Part shown: positions 41,227-50,460 of the stretch, one piece after another
How the letters are laid out: the number at the start of each line of letters is the position of its first letter
How positions within the stretch are numbered: the stretch's first letter is position 1
Origin: Desulfofundulus salinus
Lineage (GTDB): Bacteria; Bacillota; Desulfotomaculia; Desulfotomaculales; Desulfovirgulaceae
Direction of reading: 5' to 3'
Length of the DNA stretch: 64,000 bases
Assembly: GCF_003627965.1 (NCBI RefSeq)
Contig: NZ_RBWE01000001.1
Location: 581,195 to 645,194, forward strand
Notes under the pieces: model-generated
The model's input: the letters and a program-made list of their open reading frames with translations, nothing else
The model's database searches: none
What the model was told of the DNA's origin: nothing
Made by a program: the position numbers and the translations under genes

Positions 41227-43935
41227 ATGAGCTACGATGTTCTCGTGATCGGCAGCGGGATTGGGGGTATGGAGTCAGCCCTCAAACTGGGTGACATGGG
41301 CTATCACGTCCTGCTGGTGGAAAAGGAAGCCAGTGTTGGCGGTAAAATGATTCTGTTGAGCAAGGTATTCCCAACCCTTGATTGTGCCAGCTGCATCTCC
41401 ACGCCCAAAATGGCCGCCACAGTGCATCACCCCAATATTGAGGTAATGATTTATTCCGAAGTGGAGGAGATCAGGAGGCTCCAAAACGGCAAGTTTAGCG
41501 TGAAGGTCCGCCAAAAGCCCACCTTTATTAACCAGACCCTGTGCACCGGCTGCCGGCAGTGTGAAATGAACTGTAACGTAGCGGTTCCGGATCAATTCAA
41601 CTTCGATATGGTGGCCAGGAGGGCCGCTTATATCCCTTTCCCTCAGGCTGTTCCGAAAAAGGCCGTTATTGAGCGGGAGGGCACATCCCCCTGTTCCTTC
41701 ACCTGCCCGGCGGGCATAAAAGCCCATGGTTACATTGCCCTGGTCAGGGGTGGGAAATACCGGGAAGCCTTTGACCTGGTACTGGAAAACACACCCCTGG
41801 TGGGCAGCCTGGGCAGGGCCTGCTATGCACCCTGCGAAGGTGAGTGTACCAGGGGCAGCCTTGAGGGGCCCCTGCCCATCAGGAGAATTAAACGTTTTAT
41901 CGCCGACCGCTATTACCGGGAACACTCCGAGCCCGAATACAGCCCTCCAGAGGAACTTAAGGACAAAAGGGTCGCCATTGTGGGAGCGGGGCCGGCCGGC
42001 CTTACCGCCGCCTTCTTCCTGGCCAGGAAAGGCTACCGGGTGACCATTTTTGAAGCCCAGGCGCAGCCCGGCGGCATGTTGCGCACGGCCATACCTTCCT
42101 TCAGGCTCCCCAAAGACGTGGTGGACAGGGATATCAAAAATGTAACGGCCCTGGGGGTGGAGATCAAAACAGGGGTGAAGGTGGAAGACCTGGAGGAGCT
42201 GAAAAATAGCGGCTTTGACGCCATATTCGTGGCCACCGGTACGCCGGGCGCTAAAAAGATGCGGGTTGAGGGCGAAGACCTGGACGGTGTGGTCGGCTCA
42301 CTGGATTTCCTGCAGCAGGTGAACCTGGGCCAGAAGATCTCCCTCAAGGACAGGGCGGTCATCGTGGTGGGCGGCGGTAATGTGGCCATAGATGCGGCCA
42401 GGGTGGCCGTGAGGCTGGGCGCTAAAAGGGTGGTCGTGCAGTACCGGCGAAGTAGGGCCGAGATGCCCGCCCATGACTGGGAAATTACGGCGGCGGAACG
42501 GGAAGGAGTAGAATTTCAATACTTAAGCGTGCCCAAAAGGTTTATCGGCCGGGATGGAAAACTAACCGAAGTTGAAAGTATGAAGATGGAGCTGGGTGAA
42601 CCGGATGCCGGCAGGAGGAGAAAGCCGAAACCGGTTGAGGGCTCCGAATACAGAATTGCGGCCGACATGGTCATTACTGCCGTCGGGCTTGAGCCCGAGA
42701 CAAAAGCTTTTCAAAAGCTGCTGCGTATTAACGACAACCATACCATCAGCGTTGATCCGGAAACCTTACAGACCACGGTACCTTATGTCTTTGCCGGGGG
42801 AGACGTGGTCACCGGGCCCTCCATGATTGTGAACGCCGTCGCCCAGGGTAGACGGGCGGCTTTCTTCATCGACCGCTATTTAAAAGGGGAGGAGCTTAAA
42901 GGGGCAGATTTTGATTACAGGACGCCGGTTGTGGATAAGGAAAAGGTTCTGGCCAGACAGCAAAGCTACCGGACCCTTTTCCCGGTGGGGAGTGGCGAAA
43001 TCCTGCGGGAGAAACCCGGCGATTTTTCGGAAACGGAACTTCCTCTGAATGAAGAACAAGCGCGGTACAGCGCAGGAAGATGCCTTGACTGCGGGATATG
43101 CTCCGAATGCCGTCAGTGTGTGGCCACCTGTCCGGCCAATGCCGTTGACCTGTCCATGAAGGAAGAGAAAAAGGAGTTTCAAGTCAATGCCGTGATCATA
43201 GCCACCGGATTTCAACTTTTCCCCGCCCATCAAAAGCCGCAATACGGATACGGGAAATTTAAAAACGTCATTACCGGCATGCAGATGGACCGCTTGCTGG
43301 CACCCACCAGGCCATATAACGGTGTGTTGAGACCCTCCGACGGCAAGGTTCCCGAGAGCATAGCCTTTGTCCTCTGTACCGGGTCAAGGGACCAGTCCGT
43401 AAACAACCCCCTGTGTTCCAGGGTATGCTGCATGTATTCGGTCAAGCAAAATCAGCTCGTCATGGGTGCGCTGCCTCTTGCGGACGTGACGGTTTATTAC
43501 ATCGATGTGCGGGCCTTCGGCAAAGGGTATGAGGAGTTTTACGACCAGGCAAGGGCCATGGGTGCCAATTTTGTAAAGGGGAGAATTGCCAGGATCGAGG
43601 AAAAGGAAGACGGCAATCTCATTCTTTACTATGAAGACATCGATAACGGCGGGAAGCTGGCCCGGGCGGAACACGACCTGGTGGTTCTATCCGTAGGACT
43701 TCTCCCCAATCCCCAGGTACAAAATCTGTTTGCAGGCGAGAAACTGGAATTAGATGAGTACCTTTTCGTCAAGGAAGTGGATGAGGACCTGAACCCGGGC
43801 AAAACAAGTATCGATGGGGTCTTCGTGGCCGGGGCTGCTTCCGGTGCCAGGGACATACCCGACTCCATATTGCATGCCGGGGCGGCTGCAGCTCAGGCGG
43901 CAGCCTATGTGGAAAGGATAAGGGGGACAAGATGA
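41227..43935 (+). CDS. HdrA-like flavoprotein with inserted GltD/NfnB-type module
   Basis: 902 aa. HdrA N-terminus: FAD fold VLVIGSGIGGMESALKL and FPTLDCASCIST (Cys53, Cys56), then CTGCRQCEMNC. Between about 150 and 560 a GltD-like module is inserted: CSFTCPAGIKAHGYI, CYAPCEGECTRGS, then VAIVGAGPAGLTAAFFLARKG, VIVVGGGNVAIDAARVA and YVFAGGDVVTGP. HdrA resumes with CLDCGICSECRQCVATCPAN and LCTGSRDQ, CSRVCCMYSVKQ. Such fusions bring an NAD(P)H-binding flavin site to HdrA, consistent with electron bifurcation. It overlaps the second hdrA by four bases. Confidence 0.9.
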   Translation: MSYDVLVIGSGIGGMESALKLGDMGYHVLLVEKEASVGGKMILLSKVFPTLDCASCISTPKMAATVHHPNIEVMIYSEVEEIRRLQNGKFSVKVRQKPTFINQTLCTGCRQCEMNCNVAVPDQFNFDMVARRAAYIPFPQAVPKKAVIEREGTSPCSFTCPAGIKAHGYIALVRGGKYREAFDLVLENTPLVGSLGRACYAPCEGECTRGSLEGPLPIRRIKRFIADRYYREHSEPEYSPPEELKDKRVAIVGAGPAGLTAAFFLARKGYRVTIFEAQAQPGGMLRTAIPSFRLPKDVVDRDIKNVTALGVEIKTGVKVEDLEELKNSGFDAIFVATGTPGAKKMRVEGEDLDGVVGSLDFLQQVNLGQKISLKDRAVIVVGGGNVAIDAARVAVRLGAKRVVVQYRRSRAEMPAHDWEITAAEREGVEFQYLSVPKRFIGRDGKLTEVESMKMELGEPDAGRRRKPKPVEGSEYRIAADMVITAVGLEPETKAFQKLLRINDNHTISVDPETLQTTVPYVFAGGDVVTGPSMIVNAVAQGRRAAFFIDRYLKGEELKGADFDYRTPVVDKEKVLARQQSYRTLFPVGSGEILREKPGDFSETELPLNEEQARYSAGRCLDCGICSECRQCVATCPANAVDLSMKEEKKEFQVNAVIIATGFQLFPAHQKPQYGYGKFKNVITGMQMDRLLAPTRPYNGVLRPSDGKVPESIAFVLCTGSRDQSVNNPLCSRVCCMYSVKQNQLVMGALPLADVTVYYIDVRAFGKGYEEFYDQARAMGANFVKGRIARIEEKEDGNLILYYEDIDNGGKLARAEHDLVVLSVGLLPNPQVQNLFAGEKLELDEYLFVKEVDEDLNPGKTSIDGVFVAGAASGARDIPDSILHAGAAAAQAAAYVERIRGTR

Positions 43936-45665
43936 GCGACCGGAGAATAGGCGTGTACATTTGCCATTGTGGCGGGAACATTTCCGATTATGTGGATGTG
44001 GACAGGGTAGTGAAGGCCGTTTGTGACGAGCCGGGAGTTGTGGTGGCCAGGACGGCCGTGTTCACCTGTTCCGATGCCACCCAGCAGGAAATGATTCAGG
44101 ATATTAAAGAGCAAAACTTGGACGGCCTGGTGGTGGCGTCCTGTTCCCCAAAACTGCACCTTTACACCTTCAGGGACGTGGCGAAAAGGGCGGGGCTCAA
44201 CCCGTACCAGTATACCCAGGTTAATATCAGGGAGCAGTGCTCCTGGGCCCATACCGGTGACAGGGAAGGAGCCACCAAAAAGGCCATCAGACTGGTAAGG
44301 GCGGGGATTGCCAGAACCAATTTAACCGAGCCGCTTCAACCCGTTAAAATCGACACAGTCCCCGGGGTGTTGATTATTGGCGCCGGAATAGCGGGCCTGC
44401 GGGCAGCCATTGGGCTGGCGGACATCGGCATCTGTGTTTACCTGGTAGAGCGGGCACCGGCCGTGGGCGGATGGGTTGCCCGGTTTGGAAAGATGTACCC
44501 CCACGGGAAGAAGGGCAGGGAGTTAATCGACCAGCTGGTTGACGAGGTTAAAAAGAGAGAAAACATTACTCTTTTCACCAATGCCGGGGTGGTGGAAAAA
44601 TCGGGAAGCATTGGGGACTTCCACGTAAAGATAAGGATAAAAGAGCCTGCGGAAAGCGATGTTGGTGTGCGGGTGGGAGCAATCATTGTGGCCACGGGTT
44701 TTGATCCTTATCAACCGCGGGAAGGTGAGTACGGTTACGGGCTGGAGGGCGTAATAACCCTTGCCGCATTCCAGGAGCTCCTGGACAGTTCCGACGGCAG
44801 GCTGGTTTACAACGGCAGGGAAATAAAGGACGTGGTCTACATTTACTGCGTCGGAAGCAGGCAGGGTGCGGACATGGAAAACGCCAACCGTTATTGCTCC
44901 CGTTACTGCTGTAATGCGACCATTCACGCTGCCAATCTGGCCTTTGAAAAGAACCCCAAAATCCATCAATTTCATCTTTTCAGGGATATACGGACCTACG
45001 GCAAGTTTGAGTTGCTTTACCAGGAGGCCTTAAAGCGGGGGGCAGCTTTTCTTAAGTTTGACGAAAACGAGCCTCCCAGGGTTGAACAAGGTGGGAACGG
45101 GAAATTAAAGGTAACTGTGAAGGATTTGCTTACCTTTGGGGAAGAGTTTGAGATCCGGGCCGACCTTGTGGTTCTGGCCACCGGCATGGTCCCCAAAAAG
45201 AACGGGAAGCTGGTGGATACCTTGAAGCTGCCCGTGGGAAGAGACGGGTTTTTCAACGAGATACACCCCAAACTGCGTCCGGTTGAAACGGTGGTGGACG
45301 GCGTGTTCATCTGCGGTGCCTGCCAGGGGCCCAAGAACTCTTCCGAAAGCGTGGCCTCCGCCCTGGCGGCGGTTACCCAGAGCGCTTCCATCCTCAAAAA
45401 AGGCTATGTTGAGCTTGATCCGCTCATTGCCAACGTGGATCCCCAGCTGTGTACCTGGTGCGGGGTATGTGCACAGGCCTGTCCTTACTCCGCCATTGAA
45501 CAAGAGCAATACCAGGGCAGGGAAGTGGCCAGGGTAAACGAAGCGGTCTGCAAGGGCTGCGGCGGCTGCGTTCCAACCTGTTCCCGGGATGCCCTCAATC
45601 TCAGGGGTTATACAGACGCACAGATCAAGTCCATGATTGATGGCCTGATAAAGGAGATATGCTGA
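43932..45665 (+). CDS. HdrA-like flavoprotein (second copy)
   Basis: 577 aa. N-terminal HdrA segment GVYICHCGGNISDYVDV, VASCSPKLHLYTFRDV, then the FAD fold VLIIGAGIAGLRAAIGLADIG, CVGSRQGAD and CSRYCCNATIHAA. Two C-terminal 4Fe-4S motifs: CTWCGVCAQACPY and CKGCGGCVPTCSR. It probably forms a dimer or heterodimer with HdrA 1, as in QmoAB or HdrA dimers. Confidence 0.92.
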   Translation: MSDRRIGVYICHCGGNISDYVDVDRVVKAVCDEPGVVVARTAVFTCSDATQQEMIQDIKEQNLDGLVVASCSPKLHLYTFRDVAKRAGLNPYQYTQVNIREQCSWAHTGDREGATKKAIRLVRAGIARTNLTEPLQPVKIDTVPGVLIIGAGIAGLRAAIGLADIGICVYLVERAPAVGGWVARFGKMYPHGKKGRELIDQLVDEVKKRENITLFTNAGVVEKSGSIGDFHVKIRIKEPAESDVGVRVGAIIVATGFDPYQPREGEYGYGLEGVITLAAFQELLDSSDGRLVYNGREIKDVVYIYCVGSRQGADMENANRYCSRYCCNATIHAANLAFEKNPKIHQFHLFRDIRTYGKFELLYQEALKRGAAFLKFDENEPPRVEQGGNGKLKVTVKDLLTFGEEFEIRADLVVLATGMVPKKNGKLVDTLKLPVGRDGFFNEIHPKLRPVETVVDGVFICGACQGPKNSSESVASALAAVTQSASILKKGYVELDPLIANVDPQLCTWCGVCAQACPYSAIEQEQYQGREVARVNEAVCKGCGGCVPTCSRDALNLRGYTDAQIKSMIDGLIKEIC

Positions 45666-45910
45666 TGAACGGCAGGGTGAGAGACGTCAGGGAAGTCGTC
45701 AGGGAAGAAATGCTGATGAGGGATAAGATCCTCGATGTCCTGAAGGACGGTCCCCAAACCGTTCCGGAAATAGCGGAAGCAGTGGGTTATCCTTGCCATG
45801 AAGTCATGTTCTGGGTCATGGGCATGCGCAAGTACGGCCATTTATGTGAGGACGAGTTAACTGACGAGGGCTATTACAAGTACAGAGCGGTAATCAAGGA
45901 GGAGAGCTGA
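45665..45910 (+). CDS. Small winged-helix-like protein in the hdr operon
   Basis: 81 aa. Helical and basic: RDKILDVLKDGPQTVPEIAEAVGYPCHEVMFWVMGMRKYG followed by a short wing. ATG 45665 overlaps the upstream stop (TGATG) and is eight bases behind AAGGAG; the ATG two codons earlier is too close. Small proteins of this kind recur between hdrA and hdrC genes; the role is unknown and a DNA-binding function is unproven. Confidence 0.75.
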   Translation: MNGRVRDVREVVREEMLMRDKILDVLKDGPQTVPEIAEAVGYPCHEVMFWVMGMRKYGHLCEDELTDEGYYKYRAVIKEES

Positions 45911-46212
45911 TGGCACTGGTAAATCCCGACTTTGTTGAGGAGGTTAAAAGGTCTGACCGGTTTGATGCCTCTGCCTGTATGAACTGCGGGGTATGCAGTG
46001 CGGTATGCCCCATGGGCATTGAACTCCTCCCCCGGAAGCTGTTCCGCTACGTGTTATTGGGCGTGAAGGACAAGGTGCTGGAGAATGTAGAGACCATTTA
46101 TTCCTGCTTTTTGTGTAAACTGTGCGAAGTTAATTGCCCGGCACAGGTGCATATAGCGGAAAATGTGCGTTTTCTCCGCTACTATATGAATAAGAAAGTT
46201 TTCAAAATTTAA
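45910..46212 (+). CDS. HdrC-like 4Fe-4S protein
   Basis: 100 aa with two motifs CMNCGVCSAVCPMG and CFLCKLCEVNCPAQ, the HdrC ferredoxin core. Start overlaps the preceding stop. It passes electrons between HdrA and the HdrB-like subunit. Confidence 0.9.
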   Translation: MALVNPDFVEEVKRSDRFDASACMNCGVCSAVCPMGIELLPRKLFRYVLLGVKDKVLENVETIYSCFLCKLCEVNCPAQVHIAENVRFLRYYMNKKVFKI

Positions 46213-46225
46213 GGAGAATGGGAAT

Positions 46226-47188
46226 ATGCCATTACCGATTGGCGATACCGTGGGCATTCTGGCGGATAACCTGCGGATTAGAAAATCCGTGCTGCCCGTT
46301 TCGGCTGAAAGCGTAAGCGCGTGGGCAAAGGGTCTGGGGCTGCCCAGGGGTGGGGAAACCATCCTTTATACCGGCAGGATGTATCAGCTCATCCCCTACA
46401 TCGAGGCGCTGAATAAGGTCCAGGAAAAGATTGAGGATTCATGGATCGCTGACTTTGTAAAGGTAGGAAGGGTCGTCAACAGGTTTATCAACGTATCGGG
46501 TCTTTTGGCCGTACCGCCCAAAAGCATGCGGGAGTCCTGTAGCAGAATACTGGCCAATATCGCACGACTTTTAGGGCAGGCGGGAATTGAGTTTGGCTAT
46601 TTATACGAAGAAGACCTGTATTCGGGGGCGCTTGTTTATGACCTGGGAGTGGACGATGTCCTGGAGGCCCACGCCCGTAGAGTAGTGGATGTTTTTAAAA
46701 AATACCGGGTCAGAAATATCATTACCGTCGACCCCCATACCACCCATATGCTTCGTTCCGTGTACCCTGCCTTGATCAAAGGATATAACCTGCAGGTAAA
46801 AAGTTACCTGGAAATACTGGCGGAGCGGGACCTGAAGCCCCGAAAGGAGCTCCGCCTGGAAGCGGCCATCCACGACTCATGTTTATATGCCAGGCACGAG
46901 AACGTGCTACAGGAGCAGAGAACTTTGCTGGAGAAAGCGGGTATTGACGTGAGGGAACCTGCGGAGTCCGGAAAGTTCACCTTTTGCTGCGGCGGGCCTG
47001 CCGAGTCCCTGTTCCCCAGGAAGGCAAAAGAATATGCTAAAAAAAGGGTGGATCAAATCAAGAAGGTTTCCTTCAGGGCGGTGACCATGTGCCCGATCTG
47101 CCTGGTGAATTTGCAAAAGGCCGCCGGTGGAGAAATACAGCTGGAGGACATATCCAGCTACCTGGTACAGGCCTACTGCGGAGGATAG
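46226..47188 (+). CDS. HdrB-like CCG-domain protein
   Basis: 320 aa. One CCG cluster motif in the C-terminal half: HDSCLYARHE, FCCGGPAESLF, MCPICL. The N-terminal CCG domain of true HdrB is absent, so only one noncubane-type cluster site is evident. Reaction unknown; in Hdr this subunit cleaves disulfides. ATG with AAGGAGAATGGG. Confidence 0.85.
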   Translation: MPLPIGDTVGILADNLRIRKSVLPVSAESVSAWAKGLGLPRGGETILYTGRMYQLIPYIEALNKVQEKIEDSWIADFVKVGRVVNRFINVSGLLAVPPKSMRESCSRILANIARLLGQAGIEFGYLYEEDLYSGALVYDLGVDDVLEAHARRVVDVFKKYRVRNIITVDPHTTHMLRSVYPALIKGYNLQVKSYLEILAERDLKPRKELRLEAAIHDSCLYARHENVLQEQRTLLEKAGIDVREPAESGKFTFCCGGPAESLFPRKAKEYAKKRVDQIKKVSFRAVTMCPICLVNLQKAAGGEIQLEDISSYLVQAYCGG

Positions 47189-47287
47189 TATGAAGGCCCT
47201 CTTTATGCTGGAAGAAAAGCACCGGTCCCACATCTTTGTCCTCAACTTGCCGGTTAACTAAAATAACTTGTACGGGGGTGCAGGCAC

Positions 47288-47755
47288 ATGAAAAAAACCA
47301 TCATCGTCTTCAGCGGTGATCTTGACCGGGTTATGGCCGCCTTTATCATAGCCAATGGCGCTGCCGCCATGGGTGACGAGGTTACCATGTTTTTCACCTT
47401 CTGGGGATTGAACACCCTGAGAAGGCCGGAGAAGGTTAAGGTAAAGAAGAGCTTTTTGCAGGCGCTGTTCGGCTGGATGATGCCCAGGGGTGCCAACAAG
47501 CTGGGGATATCGAAGATGAATTTCGGCGGCCTGGGTGCAAAAATGATGAAGATCGTAATGAGGCAGCAAAATGTTACCCCCCTTCCGAAACTTATCGAAT
47601 CTGCCAGGGAGCAGGGTATAAGGATGATTGCCTGTACCATGTCCATGGACGTAATGGGCATAAGAAAAGAAGAACTCATCGACGGTCTGGAGTTTGCCGG
47701 GGTGGCCACTTACCTGGCCGAAGCCGACGAGGCCAATGTAAACCTTTTCATTTAG
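47288..47755 (+). CDS. DsrE2-like sulfur-transfer family protein
   Basis: 155 aa. Rossmann-like DsrE/DsrF fold (TIIVFSGDLDRVMAAFIIANGAAAMG; EVTMFFTFWGLN) with the DsrE2 Cys in IRMIACTMSMDVMG and a central hydrophobic insert. DsrE2 proteins exchange persulfide with TusA. Its place at the end of a tusA-hdr operon supports a sulfur-relay function. A short ORF at 47189-47260 before it has no support. Confidence 0.88.
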   Translation: MKKTIIVFSGDLDRVMAAFIIANGAAAMGDEVTMFFTFWGLNTLRRPEKVKVKKSFLQALFGWMMPRGANKLGISKMNFGGLGAKMMKIVMRQQNVTPLPKLIESAREQGIRMIACTMSMDVMGIRKEELIDGLEFAGVATYLAEADEANVNLFI

Positions 47756-47935
47756 CCTTTTAAAGAGCTGCGCTAAAGGGACAGGTCTTTAAAATTTTTT
47801 GGCGTGGAGGCAATGCCGTTTTTACCAGCAATTTTACGACGGGGTTCTGGGACTAAGGTTTGGGAAGTTTGTGAGCGGGAAAATTTCTGGACAGGGTATA
47901 CCTGTTGTGCTATAATTTAGGCAATTGAATAAAGT

Positions 47936-48193
47936 GGACGGGTGCTCCCTGCCGGTAAAGACAGGGATAGAGGGAAGTCAGTGAAAATCTGACGCGGTGC
48001 CGCCACTGTGAATGGGGAGTCCGCCACACAAAGCCACTGGCCCAGCACTCAGTTAATTTGATTCTGCTGTGACAGAGATTAGCTGATGATAAAGATTAAA
48101 GTAGCAATGAACGGAAATAAGCATGGCTGAGTGCTGGGCTGGGAAGGCGTGGTGGGGCAGTGATCCATGAGCCAGGAAACCTGCCCGTTCCTT
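47936..48193 (+). promoter_or_regulatory. Cobalamin riboswitch
   Basis: Core GCCGCCACTGTGA (about 48000) and the 3' B12 box GAGCCAGGAAACCTGCC (48169-48185). A peripheral arm is enlarged: CCCAGCACTCAG (about 48041) pairs with CTGAGTGCTGGG (about 48128), with about 70 nt inside. Outer pairing uses GGACGGG and CCCGTTCC. It controls cobalt uptake by cbiMNQO. A TATAAT lies at 47911. Confidence 0.95.
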
Positions 48194-48253
48194 TTCACCG
48201 TTTGTACCTACGGTCCATGGGGAGGTGAAAGAGGTTAGAGTATGGATGCTTTT

Positions 48254-48291
48254 ACCCCTGCACCCGGACACGCAGGGGTTGTTAGTTTTTT
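48254..48291 (+). terminator. Cobalamin riboswitch terminator
   Basis: ACCCCTGC (48254-48261) pairs with GCAGGGGT (48272-48279), then a T run. Confidence 0.8.
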
Positions 48292-48308
48292 AAAAATGTC
48301 AGATTGCA

Positions 48309-48496
48309 GGAATAGGTGCTTTATCCCGAGGGATAAGGCTTAAAGGGTGATGTGGTCCACTGTCCGGGGAGCCCCTTCAACTTTTTTAAGGAAACTTTGG
48401 GTGACTTGAGGGGGCCATGACCTGAGGGCAGCAGAGGACATGCCTATTCCACTCCTCAGTATCTGTACCGGGGGAGCGGTGGAGCATGTCCTTTTT
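48309..48496 (+). ncRNA. Structured leader RNA of unknown class with terminator
   Basis: GGAATAGG (48309-48316) pairs with CCTATTCC (48443-48450) as an enclosing stem. Inside are a hairpin TTATCCC / GGGATAA (about 48321) and a ten-pair stem GCCCCTTCAA / TTGAGGGGGC (about 48379 and 48402). The 3' arm of the outer stem is shared with a terminator: GGACATGC (48436-48443) pairs with GCATGTCC (48484-48491), then T5. This is riboswitch-like architecture. I do not recognise the class; the gene behind is cbiM. Confidence 0.55.
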
Positions 48497-48515
48497 GTGT
48501 TCACACGGTTACATT

Positions 48516-48544
48516 ACCCCCCGGCACCAGGTCGGGGGGTTTTC
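48516..48544 (+). terminator. Third hairpin terminator before cbiM
   Basis: ACCCCCC (48516-48522) pairs with GGGGGGT (48534-48540), followed by TTTTCTTT. Confidence 0.7.
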
Positions 48545-48603
48545 TTTGTGATGGTTGGGCGGGCCGCTTGCCGGGTGACCTTATTTATAAGGGAGGTCTT
48601 TTT

Positions 48604-49350
48604 ATGAGGAAGAATACGGGGATCCTTTTATCCATTCTCTTTCTTCTTTTCCTGTTCTTTCCCCAGCAAAATGCCTGGGCCATGCACATAATGGAGGGGT
48701 TTCTTCCCTTAAAGTGGTGTCTTTTCTGGTATGCTCTGACCTTACCGTTTCTCGTTGCAGGTATCCTGTCCATTCAAAAGGCCGTAAAGGTTGACCCGGG
48801 TGTGAAAATGCTCCTGGGGCTGGCTGGTGCCTTTGCCTTTGTCCTTTCGGCTTTGAAACTTCCTTCCGTTACCGGCAGCTGTTCTCATCCCACCGGCGTC
48901 GGGCTGGGGGCCATACTTTTCGGGCCGTGGGCCATGAGCGTATTGGGCTGCATCGTGCTGCTCTTTCAGGCGGTTCTGCTGGCTCACGGCGGCTTAACCA
49001 CGCTGGGGGCCAACACCTTTTCCATGGCGGTGGTGGGCCCCCTGGTGGCCTACGTTATTTACCGGTTGGGTGAAAGGTTGGCCCTGCCCCGGTGGCTTTC
49101 GGTATTTTTGGCTGCCTTTTTAGGTGACCTGTTGACCTATGTTACCACGTCCATACAATTGGCGCTGGCCTTTCCCGCTTCCCATGGCGGGGTGGTAGCG
49201 GCCATGATCAAGTTCATGGGTATCTTTGCGGTAACCCAGGTGCCGCTGGCCATCAGCGAGGGTATTCTGACCATTATTGTTTTTAACTTCCTGGTTGCTC
49301 ACAACCGCCATGAACTGGAACAACTGCGAGTCTTATCCCGGGGGGTATGA
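48604..49350 (+). CDS. cbiM: Cobalt ECF transporter S component CbiM
   Basis: 248 aa. After a hydrophobic leader the mature sequence begins [10 protein letters not shown], the CbiM N-terminus whose His coordinates cobalt; about seven membrane helices follow. ATG 48604 with GGGAGG upstream; the longer frame from 48568 adds nothing conserved. Start of cbiMNQO, behind a cobalamin riboswitch. Confidence 0.95.
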   Translation: MRKNTGILLSILFLLFLFFPQQNAWAMHIMEGFLPLKWCLFWYALTLPFLVAGILSIQKAVKVDPGVKMLLGLAGAFAFVLSALKLPSVTGSCSHPTGVGLGAILFGPWAMSVLGCIVLLFQAVLLAHGGLTTLGANTFSMAVVGPLVAYVIYRLGERLALPRWLSVFLAAFLGDLLTYVTTSIQLALAFPASHGGVVAAMIKFMGIFAVTQVPLAISEGILTIIVFNFLVAHNRHELEQLRVLSRGV

Positions 49351-49685
49351 GAATGAGAACCGGTGTAAAAAACCTGTTATTGATTTTCATTGTCCTGGTA
49401 CTGGCTGTCTTTCCTCTGTTGATGAATAAAAATGCTGAATTTGGGGGGGCCGATGAACAGGCAGAGAAAATGATTGGAGAATTACAGCCGGATTACCAGC
49501 CGTGGTTTGAATCCGTGTGGGAGCCTCCCAGCGGGGAGATCGAAAGCTTGCTCTTTGCCCTGCAGGCAGCACTGGGTGCTGGATTTATCGGCTATTTCAT
49601 AGGGTTCTACCGCGGCTGCAGGGGGAACCACGTCAAGCGAAATCAACCCGGGGAGTTGTTAGGGGAGAGAGATACTGGTGTTTAA
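49347..49685 (+). CDS. cbiN: Cobalt transport protein CbiN
   Basis: 112 aa. N-terminal membrane helix, periplasmic part with [12 protein letters not shown] and [35 protein letters not shown], the CbiN layout with two helices. It overlaps cbiM and cbiQ by a few bases. The first two Met codons (49347, 49353) are both possible starts. Confidence 0.92.
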   Translation: MRMRTGVKNLLLIFIVLVLAVFPLLMNKNAEFGGADEQAEKMIGELQPDYQPWFESVWEPPSGEIESLLFALQAALGAGFIGYFIGFYRGCRGNHVKRNQPGELLGERDTGV

Positions 49686-50460
49686 AATTGACCAGTATGC
49701 ATATACCAGCAGCCTGCGCCATGTTCATCCCGGAGAAAAATTCGCCTTTGCCATGCTTACCATGAGTATATGCCTGGCGGCTTCAAGCGTCCTGGTACCT
49801 GCCCTGGTCACCTGTTTGACGGCGGCGGCCATAATCCTGGTCGCCCGCGTACCGGCACGCTTTTACTTCAGACTTTTGTTGCTGCCTCTGGGTTTTCTGG
49901 TGGCCGGGCTGCTGGCCATCACCCTGACCATCTCCCGGGAACCCGACCCGGCGGTTTGCGGGTTCGCTATCCGGGGGATTACCCTGGGTGTAACCATACC
50001 GGGCCTTTATCATGCGGCCCTGCTTTTTACAAAGTCCCTGGGGGCCGTTTCCTGTCTTTACTTTTTATCTCTGACCACTCCCATGGTGGAGATTATTTCT
50101 GTCCTGCGCCGGTTAAAGGTGCCTGCCCTGCTCATTGAATTGATGGGCCTGGTCTACCGTTTTATCTTCGTAATCATGGAAACAGCCGGTAGAATGTACA
50201 TTTCCCAGACCTCACGCTGTGGCTATGCCGGTCTGAAGGCGTCCTATCGATCCCTGGCTCAGCTGGTATCCAACCTTTTTGTCAAGTCATGTTACCGCTC
50301 CCAGGCCCTTTTCACCGCCCTCTTGGCCAGGGGTTATACGGGAGAGATACGGATGTGGGAAGACCCCCGTCCGGTATCCAGGAAAAATCTGGCCCTTATT
50401 GCCCTTGTAGATTTTATCCTGCTGGTTCTGGTTCTGGTGAGCTGGAGGTGGCCTGTTTGA
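49678..50460 (+). CDS. cbiQ: Cobalt ECF transporter T component CbiQ
   Basis: 260 aa, membrane protein with the two coupling motifs ending in Ala-Arg-Gly: SQTSRCGYAGLKASYRSL and ALFTALLARGYTG. GTG 49678 overlaps cbiN. It couples ATP hydrolysis by CbiO to CbiM. Confidence 0.93.
   Translation: MFKIDQYAYTSSLRHVHPGEKFAFAMLTMSICLAASSVLVPALVTCLTAAAIILVARVPARFYFRLLLLPLGFLVAGLLAITLTISREPDPAVCGFAIRGITLGVTIPGLYHAALLFTKSLGAVSCLYFLSLTTPMVEIISVLRRLKVPALLIELMGLVYRFIFVIMETAGRMYISQTSRCGYAGLKASYRSLAQLVSNLFVKSCYRSQALFTALLARGYTGEIRMWEDPRPVSRKNLALIALVDFILLVLVLVSWRWPV

Noticed and set aside
47189-47260. 23-codon ORF between hdrB-like and dsrE2
   Set aside because: Too short and without similarity or distinct ribosome site.
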